64,000 nucleotides of DNA. Source: Pocillopora verrucosa. Taxonomy: Eukaryota; Cnidaria; Anthozoa; Scleractinia; Pocilloporidae. The stretch lies in NCBI RefSeq assembly GCF_036669915.1, contig NC_089316.1, forward strand, positions 25,268,493 to 25,332,492. Reading direction: 5' to 3'. The translations under genes were made by a program, and so were the position numbers. The notes under the pieces are model-generated. The model was not told the DNA's origin, ran no database searches, and was given only the letters and a program-made list of their open reading frames with translations. This document shows, piece by piece, positions 1-12,200 of this stretch (position 1 is its first letter; each line of letters starts with the position of its first letter).

Positions 1-375
1 TTAAATTTTGCTTACAATGTTGGCTTTTGCCCAGTGTCTATTATATGCTTATATGAACCGGAAGTTTTTGATCCCGGATGTTCTCTAGGAACTAAGGGAT
101 GTCCAAACCATCATGGCGTCCACTGATGATCACATGTAGCATGTCTGTTTTCAACTGTTTATTAAATCGATGTTAATCTTGTACATCCTGTGCTAAAGTA
201 TATTCAAAACCTCACATCTGTAAGCTGCTCAGAATTCTACAGCCAAACAGTGTAATTTTCAATTGAGCAGACGTAGTCAAACCCCTTTAAAATTCCTAAT
301 ATAAAGTACGAATACCACTTAGCGTCAGTCCTTTTGCTTGATATAATTTTGATTCTACGCTTTTTATCGCCTTAG

Positions 376-3300
376 CTTTTATTGCAAACACAACTGAAGG
401 AAAAAACATTGCAACTCAACCAAACATCAATTTAACCATCAAGTATGCAAAACAGCTGTTTAGAACTTCAATCCAAAGCATTTGGTCCGACGATTCACGC
501 ACATATTCATCAAAGGATAAAAAACTGGAGGATACTGCCTTTACTGCGTACATCTTTGAAGAAATGATATTAAGAACTGCCAGAAAGCGGCTGCACGTTA
601 CAAATCCCGAATTCATTGATGTCGATGAAGATCTGAGTAAGTGCAAAATAGTCTTCCCTCTTTTTTTCCGAAATGAGCTTCATCATGTACGAGTTCAGGC
701 AAGTGATACTTGTACGGTAAGAGCCAGCACCACTATCCTTAACATCAGCTAAAAAGAAGGAAAAATTCTGATATTTCTTCGTCTGCAGTATCAGAAGCAT
801 GAACTGTGGCTTGCAATTCTATAATCTGGGAATAACTGCACGCAAAATCATAAGTTGGGGGAAATGCAACTGAATAAATTCTAGTCATGCGGGTCATTGC
901 ACGTACTGAGCACTCACATGCCGTTGTACTCTGTAGGCAAGTGACGCTGTAGCATTCGCATCACATATTTTTCTTTTTTATCAATATAGACTTTCGAGTT
1001 AGACGCAATGCCCTCCAGAGAGGAGATGACTTTCTGTTTAATGGAAGCAGTCGGGGGAACTTTATTAAGATTCCCTTTGCTAATCCGGATAGAGGTAAAA
1101 ACCCTTCCTTGTTTTTAGTCAATTTATTTCAAGGCAATTGCCCATAATTTCTTGGTCAATTCCTCAGTGGAGATGGCATCATTCCGACGTGCAATACCAG
1201 ATTTGCAATATGCACTAGTGTGCACTTAATACAGTGAGTTCTTGTTTTCTTTTTCCCTTTTTCCCTCCATCTTAATCCAAATCGGTTTCTGTCTGAAATT
1301 TCGCAAGGCTCTTTCTTTTCCTTTCTTTTCTCTTTTTTGAATACGAAGAAACTTTATGCTTTTTGAAAAATTTTGAGTAATGCACTTTTTCATGATTCAG
1401 CTGTCTGTAATGACATTGGTGCCCAGAGCATAGGCCATGGTCGTTTTTCAAAAAAAAATTACATCTTTGGCAAACAAAATGAATACATTTCACCTCCCTT
1501 TTAAACAGATTCCACAGTACTTGGGATCGAATACAACAAACTTTCTAAGCTTTTATTAAACTATCCAGACGACACCGAGAGAGACAACAAAACAAAGTAT
1601 GTATATTTTATCTTGATAACTGTAAATGGAATAGTAAAAAGCATTTTACTGTTTTTTGATCATTCAATCTGTTTTATTTCAGGATACTGGACAGCGTAAT
1701 TATGTCCGCCGTAATAGACCCTCCGCCCAAGGTTCTGCCGGAAAACGTCACATTGGTTTTTAAGAACATGCAGGTATGTACGCTACTCTTTCGTTATGTT
1801 TACTCTTTTTTTAATTGAATCGGCGTTTTCTTGTTTGTTTGTTTTTTTTTTGTTTGTTTCATGAAAGGGAAACACCAATAGTCCATTCATTCCTTATTTG
1901 GGTGACTATGTTGTCATCTTTTTCCTCAGTTGAAACTAAGTTTTGATGACTGGCTCATAATTAGAAAACTGCTCGAGACTTGATTAATAAATGAGCATTA
2001 CATCCTATAAGGCTCCCTGCAATTTTTTAAATTCGTCAACCTGAAGCCGCCATAGAGGGGAGTGGGGGGGAGGGGGAAGGGAGGGAGGGGACTATCAGAC
2101 ACTGGCAGCCCTCCTCGATTTTACATCGAAGACTTCAGGAATTCGAATTGAAAAACAAATTAACAAATTCTTTTTTGCTGAATAAAAAATTTAGACCTCA
2201 TTAATGGAGTGCTCTCAGAGACCTTAATGTTTAGAATTACCTTTTAACTTGGAGGGTAACATTAACATTCTATCTCTATGACGCCTTACCAGTCAGCTAC
2301 TAGTAAGGTATCACCGAGGCGAGCGCTGAAGTCTCGCTATATTAATCTTTCAATCACAACACTTGATTCCTTTTTCCCTTAGGTGAATCGCAAAAAAAGA
2401 ACATGTGTATTCTGGAGCTTCTCTGAAGAAAAGTAAGCATCTCAGTAACATAAACTATAAACAACGTGAATTCTTCCGGTTTTCTTATCTGAAAGGAAGC
2501 GACAAGTATAAGAAATCACTTTAAAGCAATTAGTAGAGTGAATTTAATTCTTTTCAGGTGGAGGGGGGAGGGGGTTTCCAATGGAATGAGTTATTTTAAC
2601 TCCTTTCTCCTTGTTTGATTCTTTTTTAAAGCTTTGGGAGTTGGTCAAGTGAAGGATGTCAAACAAAGATGATATCTAATCACTATACTGAATGTGTTTG
2701 CAATCATCTAACCCACTTCGCTGTGCTCATGGAATTCACCGACAATGCTGACGAAGGAAAGGTGAATATTTTTTTCTCCTCTACAAAAAAAAAGTCATGC
2801 GGATTTAAAAAAGTACACAGTGGCATTAAAACTATCGCATTTATTTCTATTTATTTTTATTTATTAATAAAAACATTTCCTTTGATACAGATAAAATAAT
2901 TATGACCTTTACAGTTTTTCAATCAGGATAAAACTCGTTCGTCAGGTGAGCATGACAAAATACTGACATTCGTCACTCGAGTAGGGATGGCTTTATCTCT
3001 CACCGGAGTCATACTCACAATTATCAGCTATCTTCAGCTCACGTAAGTACGCTAAATTAACACTGATATCTTACTGAATTGTGGAAAATTAGCTATAAGG
3101 AAAATGAGTCATCAGATCAGTTCTGGATCGATGCCAGCACGGACCGCTTGTAGCTGAAAAAGAAATCAAACGTTCTGAGATGATCTTTCTAATTTAATTT
3201 AATTTATTTAGCTTCGCCTAATTATCTTAGGCGGGGAGACCACTACAGCTTTAGCCAATTACAGTGGACCCCGCGTTAACAATGACGAGGCCAGACCCAC

Positions 3301-6300
3301 CAATTCCCAGTAAACAGGCCAGACCACATCACAGTAATCTCGTGAGTGGGTTCTTTAACGTCCCCTGCCTAACCAAATTGACTAATTAATAGAAGCAGGA
3401 GACGGGACCTACGGTTTATTCGTCTTTATCCGAGAAGACTAGAATGTCTATCCATTTCTTGACATCATAGAATGGTAGCACATTCTCCTCAGTTATTTTA
3501 AGACCTTGAGTGTTGGTCTGGCCAGGGACCATTTTCTTAAAAAATGATATCTCACCAAGGAGTGAAAATATCTTCAAATTAACGTTAGTGTATAATAGAA
3601 ACTGTCCAGTCAGTATTCTTTTATCCATTCGTTATTCACTAATTAATTCATGTAAAAAATGTATTCTGTCAGCGGATTTATTCATTCATTTGGTGGATCA
3701 TTTGCAATTGTCTTTTTGATGTTTTTTTTACAATTCATTGACCTTAGTTCTGTTTTTGTCTGACTTCTAAATCAATTTCATTTAGTTGCTGTTTATTGGC
3801 TTGTTGTAGAGATAGAAATTCACCTTTGTGTCACATACGGGTTAGTCTGACTTCCTGCATTGGAGCAGGCCATATCATCTTTTTCGCTGGGATCGACTCC
3901 ACTGCAAACCAGGTGACTTTTTGTACTCCTACTTTCGTGTTGGTCATTTAATGTTACTGTTCTTGTGCTTGTTTGTTTGTTTGTTTTTTTAATTTGGTCC
4001 AGCTTCTTAACAATAAAGACTGACTGATCTATCAAGTGATTCTTTTCTCTTGTTTTTTTGTTTGTTTGTTTGTTTGTTTTGCATGTTTTTATATTGTAGT
4101 TTTGCCTTGTTCTTTCTGTTTACGTTGGTTTTTCTTTCTTTCTGTTTTTCTGGATTATTATTTCGGCAAATGCCACTTGTCGGGCACATTATTACATTTT
4201 TACCAATTACCTATTCCTTGCAGGCTACTTGTGTAGCTGTGGCAGCTCTTATGCAGTATTTCCTGATGGCCAGTTTTTGCTGGATGCTTGTCGAGGGGAT
4301 TTATATCTACTTATTTGTTGTAAAGGTTTACAACATTACCGATAAAATGCATCGTTATCATGGCTTTTGCTGGGGTGAGGAGCATCGTCAAGAAATGGGA
4401 AAAATGGGACAGGACTTGAACAAATACTTGAGGAAATGTCTCGATTCTGATTTGGCAAAAATTAAACCGAACAAAAATATTTTTAAAAGGACTTTATTTG
4501 TTAATTTTTTAAATGAACACGCGCTTTTTTCGGAAACCGTTGGATCGTCTTCAGGTGTACCTGAGTTAATCCTAAAATATTTCTAGTGCTCATTAGAGCT
4601 AGTTATAGTTGCAGATATAGTTGGCTGAAATCACGCAGTATGGCTAATTAGCAGTGTTTTAATAATTTCATACCCACAATCAAAAGGTTTCAAGAGTTAA
4701 AAACATTAAAAAATCACATGGGAAATTCATATAACAGCACAACAACTTACGGTCAGTGGTATATTAAAACCATTAACTTCTACAGTTATCAGCTCTGGCA
4801 AATGTAATAACACTATAACTCGATTGTTTTCGCTGTAATGTCTTACTTAAACTAGCAGCCTTTCATCATTACTTTCCTCAGGACTGCCTGCAATCATAGT
4901 TGCTGTATCTCTGGTAATCGCTGCAGGAAATGATGGAATCGAAACTTTTGTCAATGATGAAAAGTAAGTTTGAAAGTTTGTTTATTTTATTGACTGTATA
5001 CAAAATGGTCGAAGCCCAGGGAATGCTAGGACTTAATAACAGAAACCTGCAGCCTCAATAACTGGCCTCCCCCCTCCCACACACCCACTAGGCACCGCCT
5101 CATTTCAAGTTGTGGATCTCTCCATGTATAAGAGTAGGAGAGGGAGAGTTTTAAACCAGTATCCAAGATAGGGTCTTTTCGTAATTTGCAGAGTCATATA
5201 AAGGCAACATGCTGCATTAAAAATGGATTTTGATTTGACATTCTGTTAAGAAAAGCCTTTAAATGCTGCCGTTAATGTAGAAAAAATATATTAAAAGTCT
5301 GTTTGTGCCTTTTATTTTTCTAATTCTAAGCTGCTGGATGTCCTCCTCTAACGATGTCATCTGGATATTTGTTTCCTTTGTTGGATTCGTCTCAATCGTA
5401 AGTGGCAACAGTTTGAATTTCTTCAATGGATATGAGTTTAATCATCTAAAGATATTTGTTTCAAAGTTGATTATAACAGCATCTCGACAATCATTTTCTG
5501 TTCTTCTTCTTCTGAATAGGAATGAGTCTGTGACTCTTTGAAAGACCTCTTTAAAAAATTACAACATAAGCTAGTGCAGCAAAAGTATCCGATATTTCAT
5601 TTTTTCTCTTTTCATATCCTCCATCTTCTTTTGTTTTCCCTTTTAATCCCTGAAGATTAACATGACGATCCTCGTGCGAGTTATAAAGGAAGTAACAACA
5701 ATCCAACAGGTGAAGGATAGCCCGACTGAGCAGATCAGGTGGGCTAATAATAGTTACTTCTCCCGCCTCTTGAATGCTTCCAATCAACAAACAATCTCGC
5801 ATCATAGCTTGTTACAAAGAAAAACTGGCCTGGAATTGATGGGCTTTGAATGACGCCCTAGCACATAAAATATAGCGCGTTTTCGCTGGACGACCTTCAA
5901 ACTGCTTCTTTTGTCACTCTCGAGATTATATCGCGACTATTCATTGCCTTCAATTTAACCTAAGAGTTTTCAATTTTTCTTTATATCGATTTCAGATGAA
6001 CGCTTTTGTTTTCCAAGTGACTATTCATTTGGTCTCTTACAGGCTTGGTGTCCGTGCATGCGTGGTGTTAGCTCCATTGCTGGGTGTCACGTGGCTGATT
6101 GGCTTCCTTGTGCCGTTACACATCGCCTTCTCCTACATTTTTGTAATCCTCAATTCCACTCAGGTAAAGTCATCTAAAACCTTAAGGGTTTGTTCAAGCA
6201 TTTGGCTGCTCATGGGTAGATATAAGAACGTACGTATAACGTGATAAGCGTCAGGAATACTGAAAAGCGTCTCCATATCCAAGAATAATTCAGATTCACT

Positions 6301-6953
6301 TTCACATACCAGATCCGCGACCCTCCGTAAAGAAGCCGACTGGAGATCATTTAAACCTTCCTTTTTCCCTTGCATTTTCATCTTCAAAGCCTTAGCTCGG
6401 CTTAGTTATGATACTGGAGTCACCATGAATCGATTACATCTGACGAATAGAATTGTATTCGGGAAAATAAGCCTCAGATAAGTAAACGATCATAGCTGAT
6501 AAGGAAAGGAGACCTTCAGCTGAGTTGTTCTAAGAGACACAACCCTGCATTCACGACAAAAAAAAAACAAACAAACAAACAAAAATTTAAAAAAAAGTGG
6601 AAAGCTTCTCTTATTTCTGCATCTATTTGCTCGTTTGTTTACCCATTAACCAATGAAGTTATATCTACATTTTTTAAAAGGGATTATTCATTTTCTTCTT
6701 TCACTGCTTGGGAAATAGTGAGGTAAATATGAATTTTGAGTCCCCGTATTTCATATCAAGAAAAGCTGGTTACATATAATGAGTGTCTGTTATTTGACTT
6801 CTAATTCCTATCTAGATAAGGGGGCGTTTTAAAAGAAGAGTCCAAAAAATCCACCCAAGTGCATTTAATCAAAGGCCAGGTGACGACAGAGGAAACTCTC
6901 AAGCCCGTCAAAGTCACAGTGATACTGGGATTCCTGTGCAGGATCAAGAGTAA
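376..6953 (+). CDS. Adhesion GPCR A1 (5' partial)
   Basis: Receptor with GAIN domain, GPS and seven helices; the signal peptide and Cys-rich exons lie before the window. Exons: 376-636, 990-1094, 1509-1596, 1683-1773, 2383-2432, 2632-2761, 2915-3042 (or from 2927, same phase), 3810-3912, 4224-4374, 4882-4963, 5331-5397, 5656-5738, 6043-6163, 6681-6722, 6816-6953. All junctions keep phase with no stop. The GPS reads CVFW...W...GC...[13 protein letters not shown], with cleavage expected between L and T (2632-2761 exon). Helix landmarks are the TM2 SCIGAGH, TM3 WMLVEG, TM6 [10 protein letters not shown] and TM7 FHCLGNSE motifs. The first visible exon uses an acceptor (CTTAG, 371-375) 12 nt upstream of that in A2/A3, because the usual TCTAG has become GCAAA; this adds four codons in frame. 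The tail is 46 codons and ends at TAA 6951. Ligand unknown. Confidence 0.9.
2633..2761 (+). other. GPS cleavage site exon of A1
   Basis: This exon codes the second half of the GPS: the Trp of the W-S motif, the GC, the paired cysteines CVC, then NHLT. In adhesion GPCRs the GAIN domain cuts itself between L and T, and the freed THFAVLM segment acts as tethered agonist. All required residues are present here and in the four other receptors of the window, so self-cleavage is expected in each. Confidence 0.85.
3190..3480. repeat. Probable dispersed repeat in the TM1-TM2 intron of A1
   Basis: A block starting with a small hairpin (GCCTAA / TTAGGC) and running through GGGGAGACCACTACAGCTTT and GTTCTTTAACGTCCCCTGCC. 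It resembles a high-copy sequence I associate with anthozoan genomes, but I cannot name the family. It is present in A1, A2 (32940-33226) and A3 (62588-62870), so it predates the array. A3 has lost the AT-rich centre of the hairpin. Confidence 0.4.
3966..4081 (+). repeat. (TTTG)n microsatellites before the TM3 exon of A1
   Basis: Two short TTTG/TTGT runs (about 3968-3988 and 4057-4080) in the intron before the TM3 exon. They also occur in A2 (33716-33730, 33804-33826) and are longer in A3 (63357-63395, 63470-63500), so repeat number varies between copies. Confidence 0.8.
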
Positions 6954-7312
6954 TCAATAGACTTTGAACTTTTGTCTTGCCAATGGAATGGGAAAATACT
7001 AAATGCATTTATAACCAGCTTCACTTATGTTGCTCAGGCTGTAGCTGATTCAAGTTAATTCAAGTTGTATTTATGCTTTTTTTAGTAATTTTTTCTTAGC
7101 CCCAGGCTTAGCTAGGTTGATGATATTTAGCCACACTTACCTGGCATCGTTGGCATCATATGGAATAATTATTTGCATTAAAATCAAATTGCCCGAGAAT
7201 ACCAGTTTATATACTGATTACGAGTTTGATATACTGATTAATCATTTAACCGGTAATCAGGTCTGAACCGTAGAAATCAATTTTGCTGCGATTAACATTT
7301 GTTAAGTATACA

Positions 7313-7318
7313 AATAAA
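7313..7318 (+). terminator. Candidate poly(A) signal of A1
   Basis: A canonical AATAAA lies 360 bp after the A1 stop codon. The same hexamer at the same offset is present behind A2. No transcript evidence is available; AATAAA occurs often by chance in DNA this AT-rich. Confidence 0.4.
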
Positions 7319-7499
7319 GTTCGTAGTATATAACAGTTAACTGTATAATGAAGACTTTACTAAACTACAACATACCTAAGGACCGATTATCGTTTATCGT
7401 TAGGGAAAGGAGGGGCTTGGGTTACGGGAGGGGGGGGGCGGGGTGTGTTGGATGCGTCACTTTAAGATTGTGTCCCTATAAGATTTATCTAAGGCTCGA

Positions 7500-8281
7500 T
7501 AGCCTGCGTGTAGCCGTACCCTCCCCTGATGGTAAAACGGAATGGACGGAACTAAAATCTGACACTAATCGTGTTCCACGACGTCACTCTAATTTATGGA
7601 AAAAAAGTGTCTCTTCATAATGTTTTTTTTGTGAAGTGACACGTATTGGCGAGGTTATCGAGATCAACAATAACATTTAAGTGAATTCATTCTCCATTTG
7701 CGGGTAAATTTGCAATTCAGCGTCCGAGCTCAACTGTATACTTTGGAGTAAAAAGAGGACGATGTTCAATTGGCATCGCGCTAACCAAACTGGATTTCAA
7801 CGTCCTGCTTGAATTCGTAAACAGTGCCACGGTCGTCGAAAAGAGTTGGATCATTTGTCACAGAATCTCAAGGATTTCATGGATTTCTATAAGAGATAGT
7901 TACGCTGCAAGCGTGAAGAAAGAGCGACTATTTTCTCAGTCCAAAGAATCGCTGCAAGGGACAACTAGTTTTAATTTAGCTTCGCAGCACCGTTCGCAAA
8001 AACACCGAAAGTTGAAGGTGCACACTTGCCTTAAAAACCTTGTGGTAAATCGTAAAACATTTAGTTCATCTTCTTCTTCGTTAATATGAAAATAAATTAC
8101 CAACTCGAACCAATCAGAATTGACGAAAGAATCAGCAAAAGGGATTTACCAATTAAAATTCATGATATATTTTCTTACAAAAGAGGGACGTCACGGAACA
8201 GGATTAGTGCCAGGTTTGCGTAGACGTTGCCTCGCTTCCGTTTCACCTTAGCGGGGGGAGGGTACGGCTACACGCAGGCTA
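7500..8281. mobile_element. Non-autonomous DNA transposon with ~45-bp terminal inverted repeats
   Basis: The left end (TAGCCTGCGTGTAGCCGTAC...) and the right end (...GTACGGCTACACGCAGGCTA) are inverted copies. They continue imperfectly for about 45 bp to AAACGGAA on the left and its complement TTCCGTTT on the right. The 782-bp interior has no transposase reading frame, so this is a MITE-like or deletion-derivative element. No clean target-site duplication is visible, so the superfamily is unassigned. The copy at 37249-38031 occupies the same place, so insertion predates the duplication. Confidence 0.75.
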
Positions 8282-9218
8282 AAGGCTACACAACATTCTT
8301 TTGATTCCTTCCTTGCACCCCCCCCCCCCTCCGCGACCACTAGTCCTCTCCATGTTCCCCCTGAAAACCAAGTATTCCCCCTAAAAAAAATATTTTCATC
8401 TGCACCCTTCCCCATTCGTTGGTAGATGGTGACTGGTCCTTTCATACGAGAACCCTAGCCTAAACCGGTAAAACTGTATGAAGTGCTTTCCCGCTAACTC
8501 ATTACACTTTAGGATATTTATCTCCAAATTCAGAAAATTATACATAAAACTACGAAACAGTGAAGCAAAGCTCGACCGTGGAGACAGCACTTTTGAAAAT
8601 TTCTCATTAACGGGGACGTTTCTTTAAATTCGTGGATATACGAGGTAAAGGAACGAGTAATTAAGGGACTCTATATTCAAATTTTGTGGCATTGGCAGCG
8701 GCTTGAGGAGTCCGGGGTGCGTAGGGATCTTATTAAATATGGTGGACTGATCATTAAACATCGCAGATCAATTTAGGAGGACTTCTGTGGACTGAAGCTC
8801 AAATCTGTCTCCAGGAATCAGAGGATCCTCAACCTCACATAGTGCCTCCTTCTATCTTGATTTTTTTTTCTTTCAAGTTAGTTAGCATGCGGTATAATAA
8901 GGATCAGTTGGCAATTACTCCCATCCGGGACTGTAAGACCTAAAGCGTCAACAGAAAAGCTAGTTATTCCTGTTTTTTTCTTCGGAGCACCCGGATGCAT
9001 TACATCATTACCTGGCTATACTCCATTCAAGACGGAAAAAAAATCATCGGCCAATTGTTTGTTCGCTAAAAAGATCAGATAAATATTCCAAAATAAAATA
9101 CACAGCTGGAAATATCTGGGGCTAAATTGGATCTACTCCATACTTCTTTAAAAGAGGATCGAGGAAAGACAAGCTATCTTCTGACGTTTGGGTCTCCGCA
9201 GTGAATCTCAAGCTGGGA

Positions 9219-12200
9219 ATGATGAAAGCACTTTGGTTCGCGTTAACATTTAGTTCAGTTTTCTTCATGACGGTCGATCTAGGTGAGTGGGTTAACATCT
9301 TTAACTTGACATCTCTACTTTCTATGTACCACTCATCGAAAGAGACTGCTCCTTACTTTTAAAACCCTTCAAAACCACTGACATAATTTATGAATGGATC
9401 ACATTTAAAGAGATATGAGTATTTCCTGTCGTTTTTTGGAGTACAAGTTAATATTTTCTTTATATTCCTTAAACGGAAAACATTTGTGATAGCTTATCTA
9501 TCCGAAGTTGCGGTATATCACTGATATGGACATCTTTGGTAAAAAAAAAAAACAAAAAAACAAAACAATCAACTTTTTCGGTTAAAATAAAAACCAGCAG
9601 ATTTCGTGGATTGTTGCTATCTTTGAGATAAAAATTGTCAAAGACCGATCTATTCCGGCAACAGATTCTTACGCGTAATGATATACCACATGGCTAATAT
9701 TACATAGAATTCATGTCAAATTAGTTTGCGTTTTAAACTTCTCGCCTCATCCCTTATGTCATGTATATTAGTGAATTCAAATTGGCTTTGCTTCACGACT
9801 GTTTGAATTGTCGGATGCGTTTCCTCGCTGCGAAGACTTATTTTGCGTGAGATGCAACTACGCCTGGTTAAAAAAATTAATTTGTTGTTCAGTTGTCATC
9901 GATAAAAAGAAAAACCATACCAAAATTTCGCGACATTTCCTTCGCATCACAAATAACGAATTTATGCTTAAATTTTAGCATTATGTTAATTTTTAAAAGA
10001 TGTCAACATCACGAACTAATGTAGGAAACAAGGGTTGAGAAAAGAGTCTTTCAGCTTCTACGTTGGAAATGAAAAGAAGAGTTAAATGTTTGGAGAATAA
10101 AATGGGAATGGCAGACCCTTTAGAAATATTCTAAGTATAACGATTTATCCTAACTGAGACAGTTTCGATCTCGATCTTAGGAGAGAAATATTCATCTAGA
10201 ACCGTTCTCTCTTTGTCGCTCCAAAATTTCACCTCGAATGGCTTATTTGTAATCTTCCGTCTTCTTTGAATTTTAAGATGTTAACGGCTTGATTTTGCAA
10301 CTCGTTGAGCACCAGTACAAGCGCGGTATGCCACCATATTCATACCCCGTCTAAATGACACTTGTTCAACTTGGAAACAGTGTTAGCTTACTAGAGAAAA
10401 AAATTCCGCCCACAGACGCGGCGACGGGAGCGGTTCTATGTAAATTGGAAATTCGTTTGAATAGGACCGAACCATTTTGTCAAATTACGCAGGAACAGTT
10501 GCGTCAGATGTTTTAGATGCTCCGTTTCAATGCGTGACTACATTTATCGTAGTTCAAATAACAAACCCAAGTAGAACCAGGCTCTGTCGAGACGAAAGAC
10601 TAAACTTGAGACACGACGTTTTACAAACTCGCTGTGGACGTTTAATCAAGATTCATCCACTTCTTCTACTTTAGATCGAAAAAGTCCATCAGGTAAAGTG
10701 TGTTATTAATAATTGTTATTTTTGTTGTTGTTTATACTTGTCCAGCGAAAACAAATATTATGTAATATAAGTTTATTTCCATTCTTACTGAATCCAATAG
10801 TAGGTCTAACAGGATGCAGCTATTTCTGGTGTTCAAAACAATTCAGTAGACATCTGATTTTCTTGACATGCTTCATTGGCAGGGGAAAAATGCAAAGATA
10901 TCTGTTCCAGTGATCCCTCGGTCAGGAGAAGAAATTGTGGGAAACTTAAGAAGGATGGACTACTACTAGAATTGGGAATCTTACGGCTCCCCCCAGACGC
11001 TTGCTCTCACTGGTGTTGTATAATAGTCAGATGTCTTAAATTCAACAAATCCAACCTAGAGGACTGTTCTCCCAATCTTCAAATTAGCAATCTTCGAAAT
11101 TTTACAATAACTGGTTGTAAAAGAGCGTGGGGCATTTATATCAGACACAAATTTGGTCAAGGAGTGCCTCCTAAACGTATATTCTTCGAGGGTAGGTGAA
11201 AAAAATATTGACTTATATTAACAGCATCTGCATACTAGTACACAGACAAATTGGTTTATGCTTGGCGCGCGTCTATCGGGTTATGAATGCACGCGGGAAG
11301 TTTGGAGAGCAGGAGAGAAGCGTAAAAGTTACTCGAGACACAACCGAGAGCAACTATGGCTTCTTGAGACCAAATCTCTATACAAAGAATTATACATTTT
11401 GAGCTCAGAGGCGAAAGTCAAACGAATTTCTTGCGTGTACGAGACAGCGCAGTAGGCTTAGTATGCTTGAATCGTTGTTCATTTGAATTCACGGCCAGAA
11501 AATTGCGAGGTTTGTTTTTAAAATTTTTAACATTCTGAAATTTTACAATTTAAATTATGCTATTAAATAGTGCTTTTAGGAAATATCAACACTTTAAAAT
11601 AATATTTATTGTCCGAAAAGCAAAGCGAAAAACTTACAAATTTCATCTTGAACTCCAACATGTATGGAACGGAAAACAAACTTAAAAGGTAATACACCTC
11701 TTGCCTAAACTCGACGGGAACTTACATTCGAAGTGAAACTGCACATGTCCTGTTATGGATACATGAGGATTGATAACATTTTGATTTACCACAGTAGCTC
11801 GTTAATTAGGAATATAGGCAGGACTTGCGCCCGCGACAAAGTATAATACGGTTATACGATTACCTTGTATACCTAACCTATTACTTTGAGAGCAACACTT
11901 CGTCTCGCAATTATTTCCCACGAATGCCAAATCTTTCGCTAAGAGAAATGAGGGAAAAAACGAAACCAAACAAAAAAGGGAAACGAAAATGAAGCAAATC
12001 AATAAAAAATAAATAAACAAACAAAACATCGCTTATTTACCTCCAATTCCACTTTTCTGTCAATCATTCTCGCAGGAAACATAACATTACAGGAGCAGAA
12101 AGAACGAGGAAAGGTAATGGCGAGAGATTCATTGCTAGAGCAATACTGAAAGAGTCTAATGATTTCAAACTTAAAACTGGTTAACTCATATGTGGTGGGA

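Larger units (their letters stand above)
6954..9218. other. A1-B1 intergenic spacer
   Basis: This 2.3-kb stretch holds the A1 3' UTR and candidate poly(A) signal, then the terminal-inverted-repeat element at 7500-8281, then about 940 bp of unique-looking AT-rich DNA leading to the B1 start. I see no convincing coding exon and no clear TATA box; the promoter of B1 must lie here but I cannot place it. Confidence 0.7.

Noticed and set aside
1272..1493. Minus-strand open frame rich in Lys/Arg inside an A intron, repeated in A2 and A3
   Set aside because: It lies wholly in an intron, includes low-complexity C/T-rich DNA, and has no recognisable domain or splice context; repetition follows from the array.
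2040..2090. G-rich run that could be a G-quadruplex in an A1 intron
   Set aside because: Runs of G are present in all copies, but nothing around them suggests a function; too common in such introns to list.
5551..5853. Frames on both strands around the TM5 exon of A1
   Set aside because: They are shadows of, or intron extensions from, the exon 5656-5738.
6160..6387. Minus-strand 75-codon frame behind the TM6 exon
   Set aside because: Overlaps the exon donor and intron only; same in A2 because of near identity, no domain.
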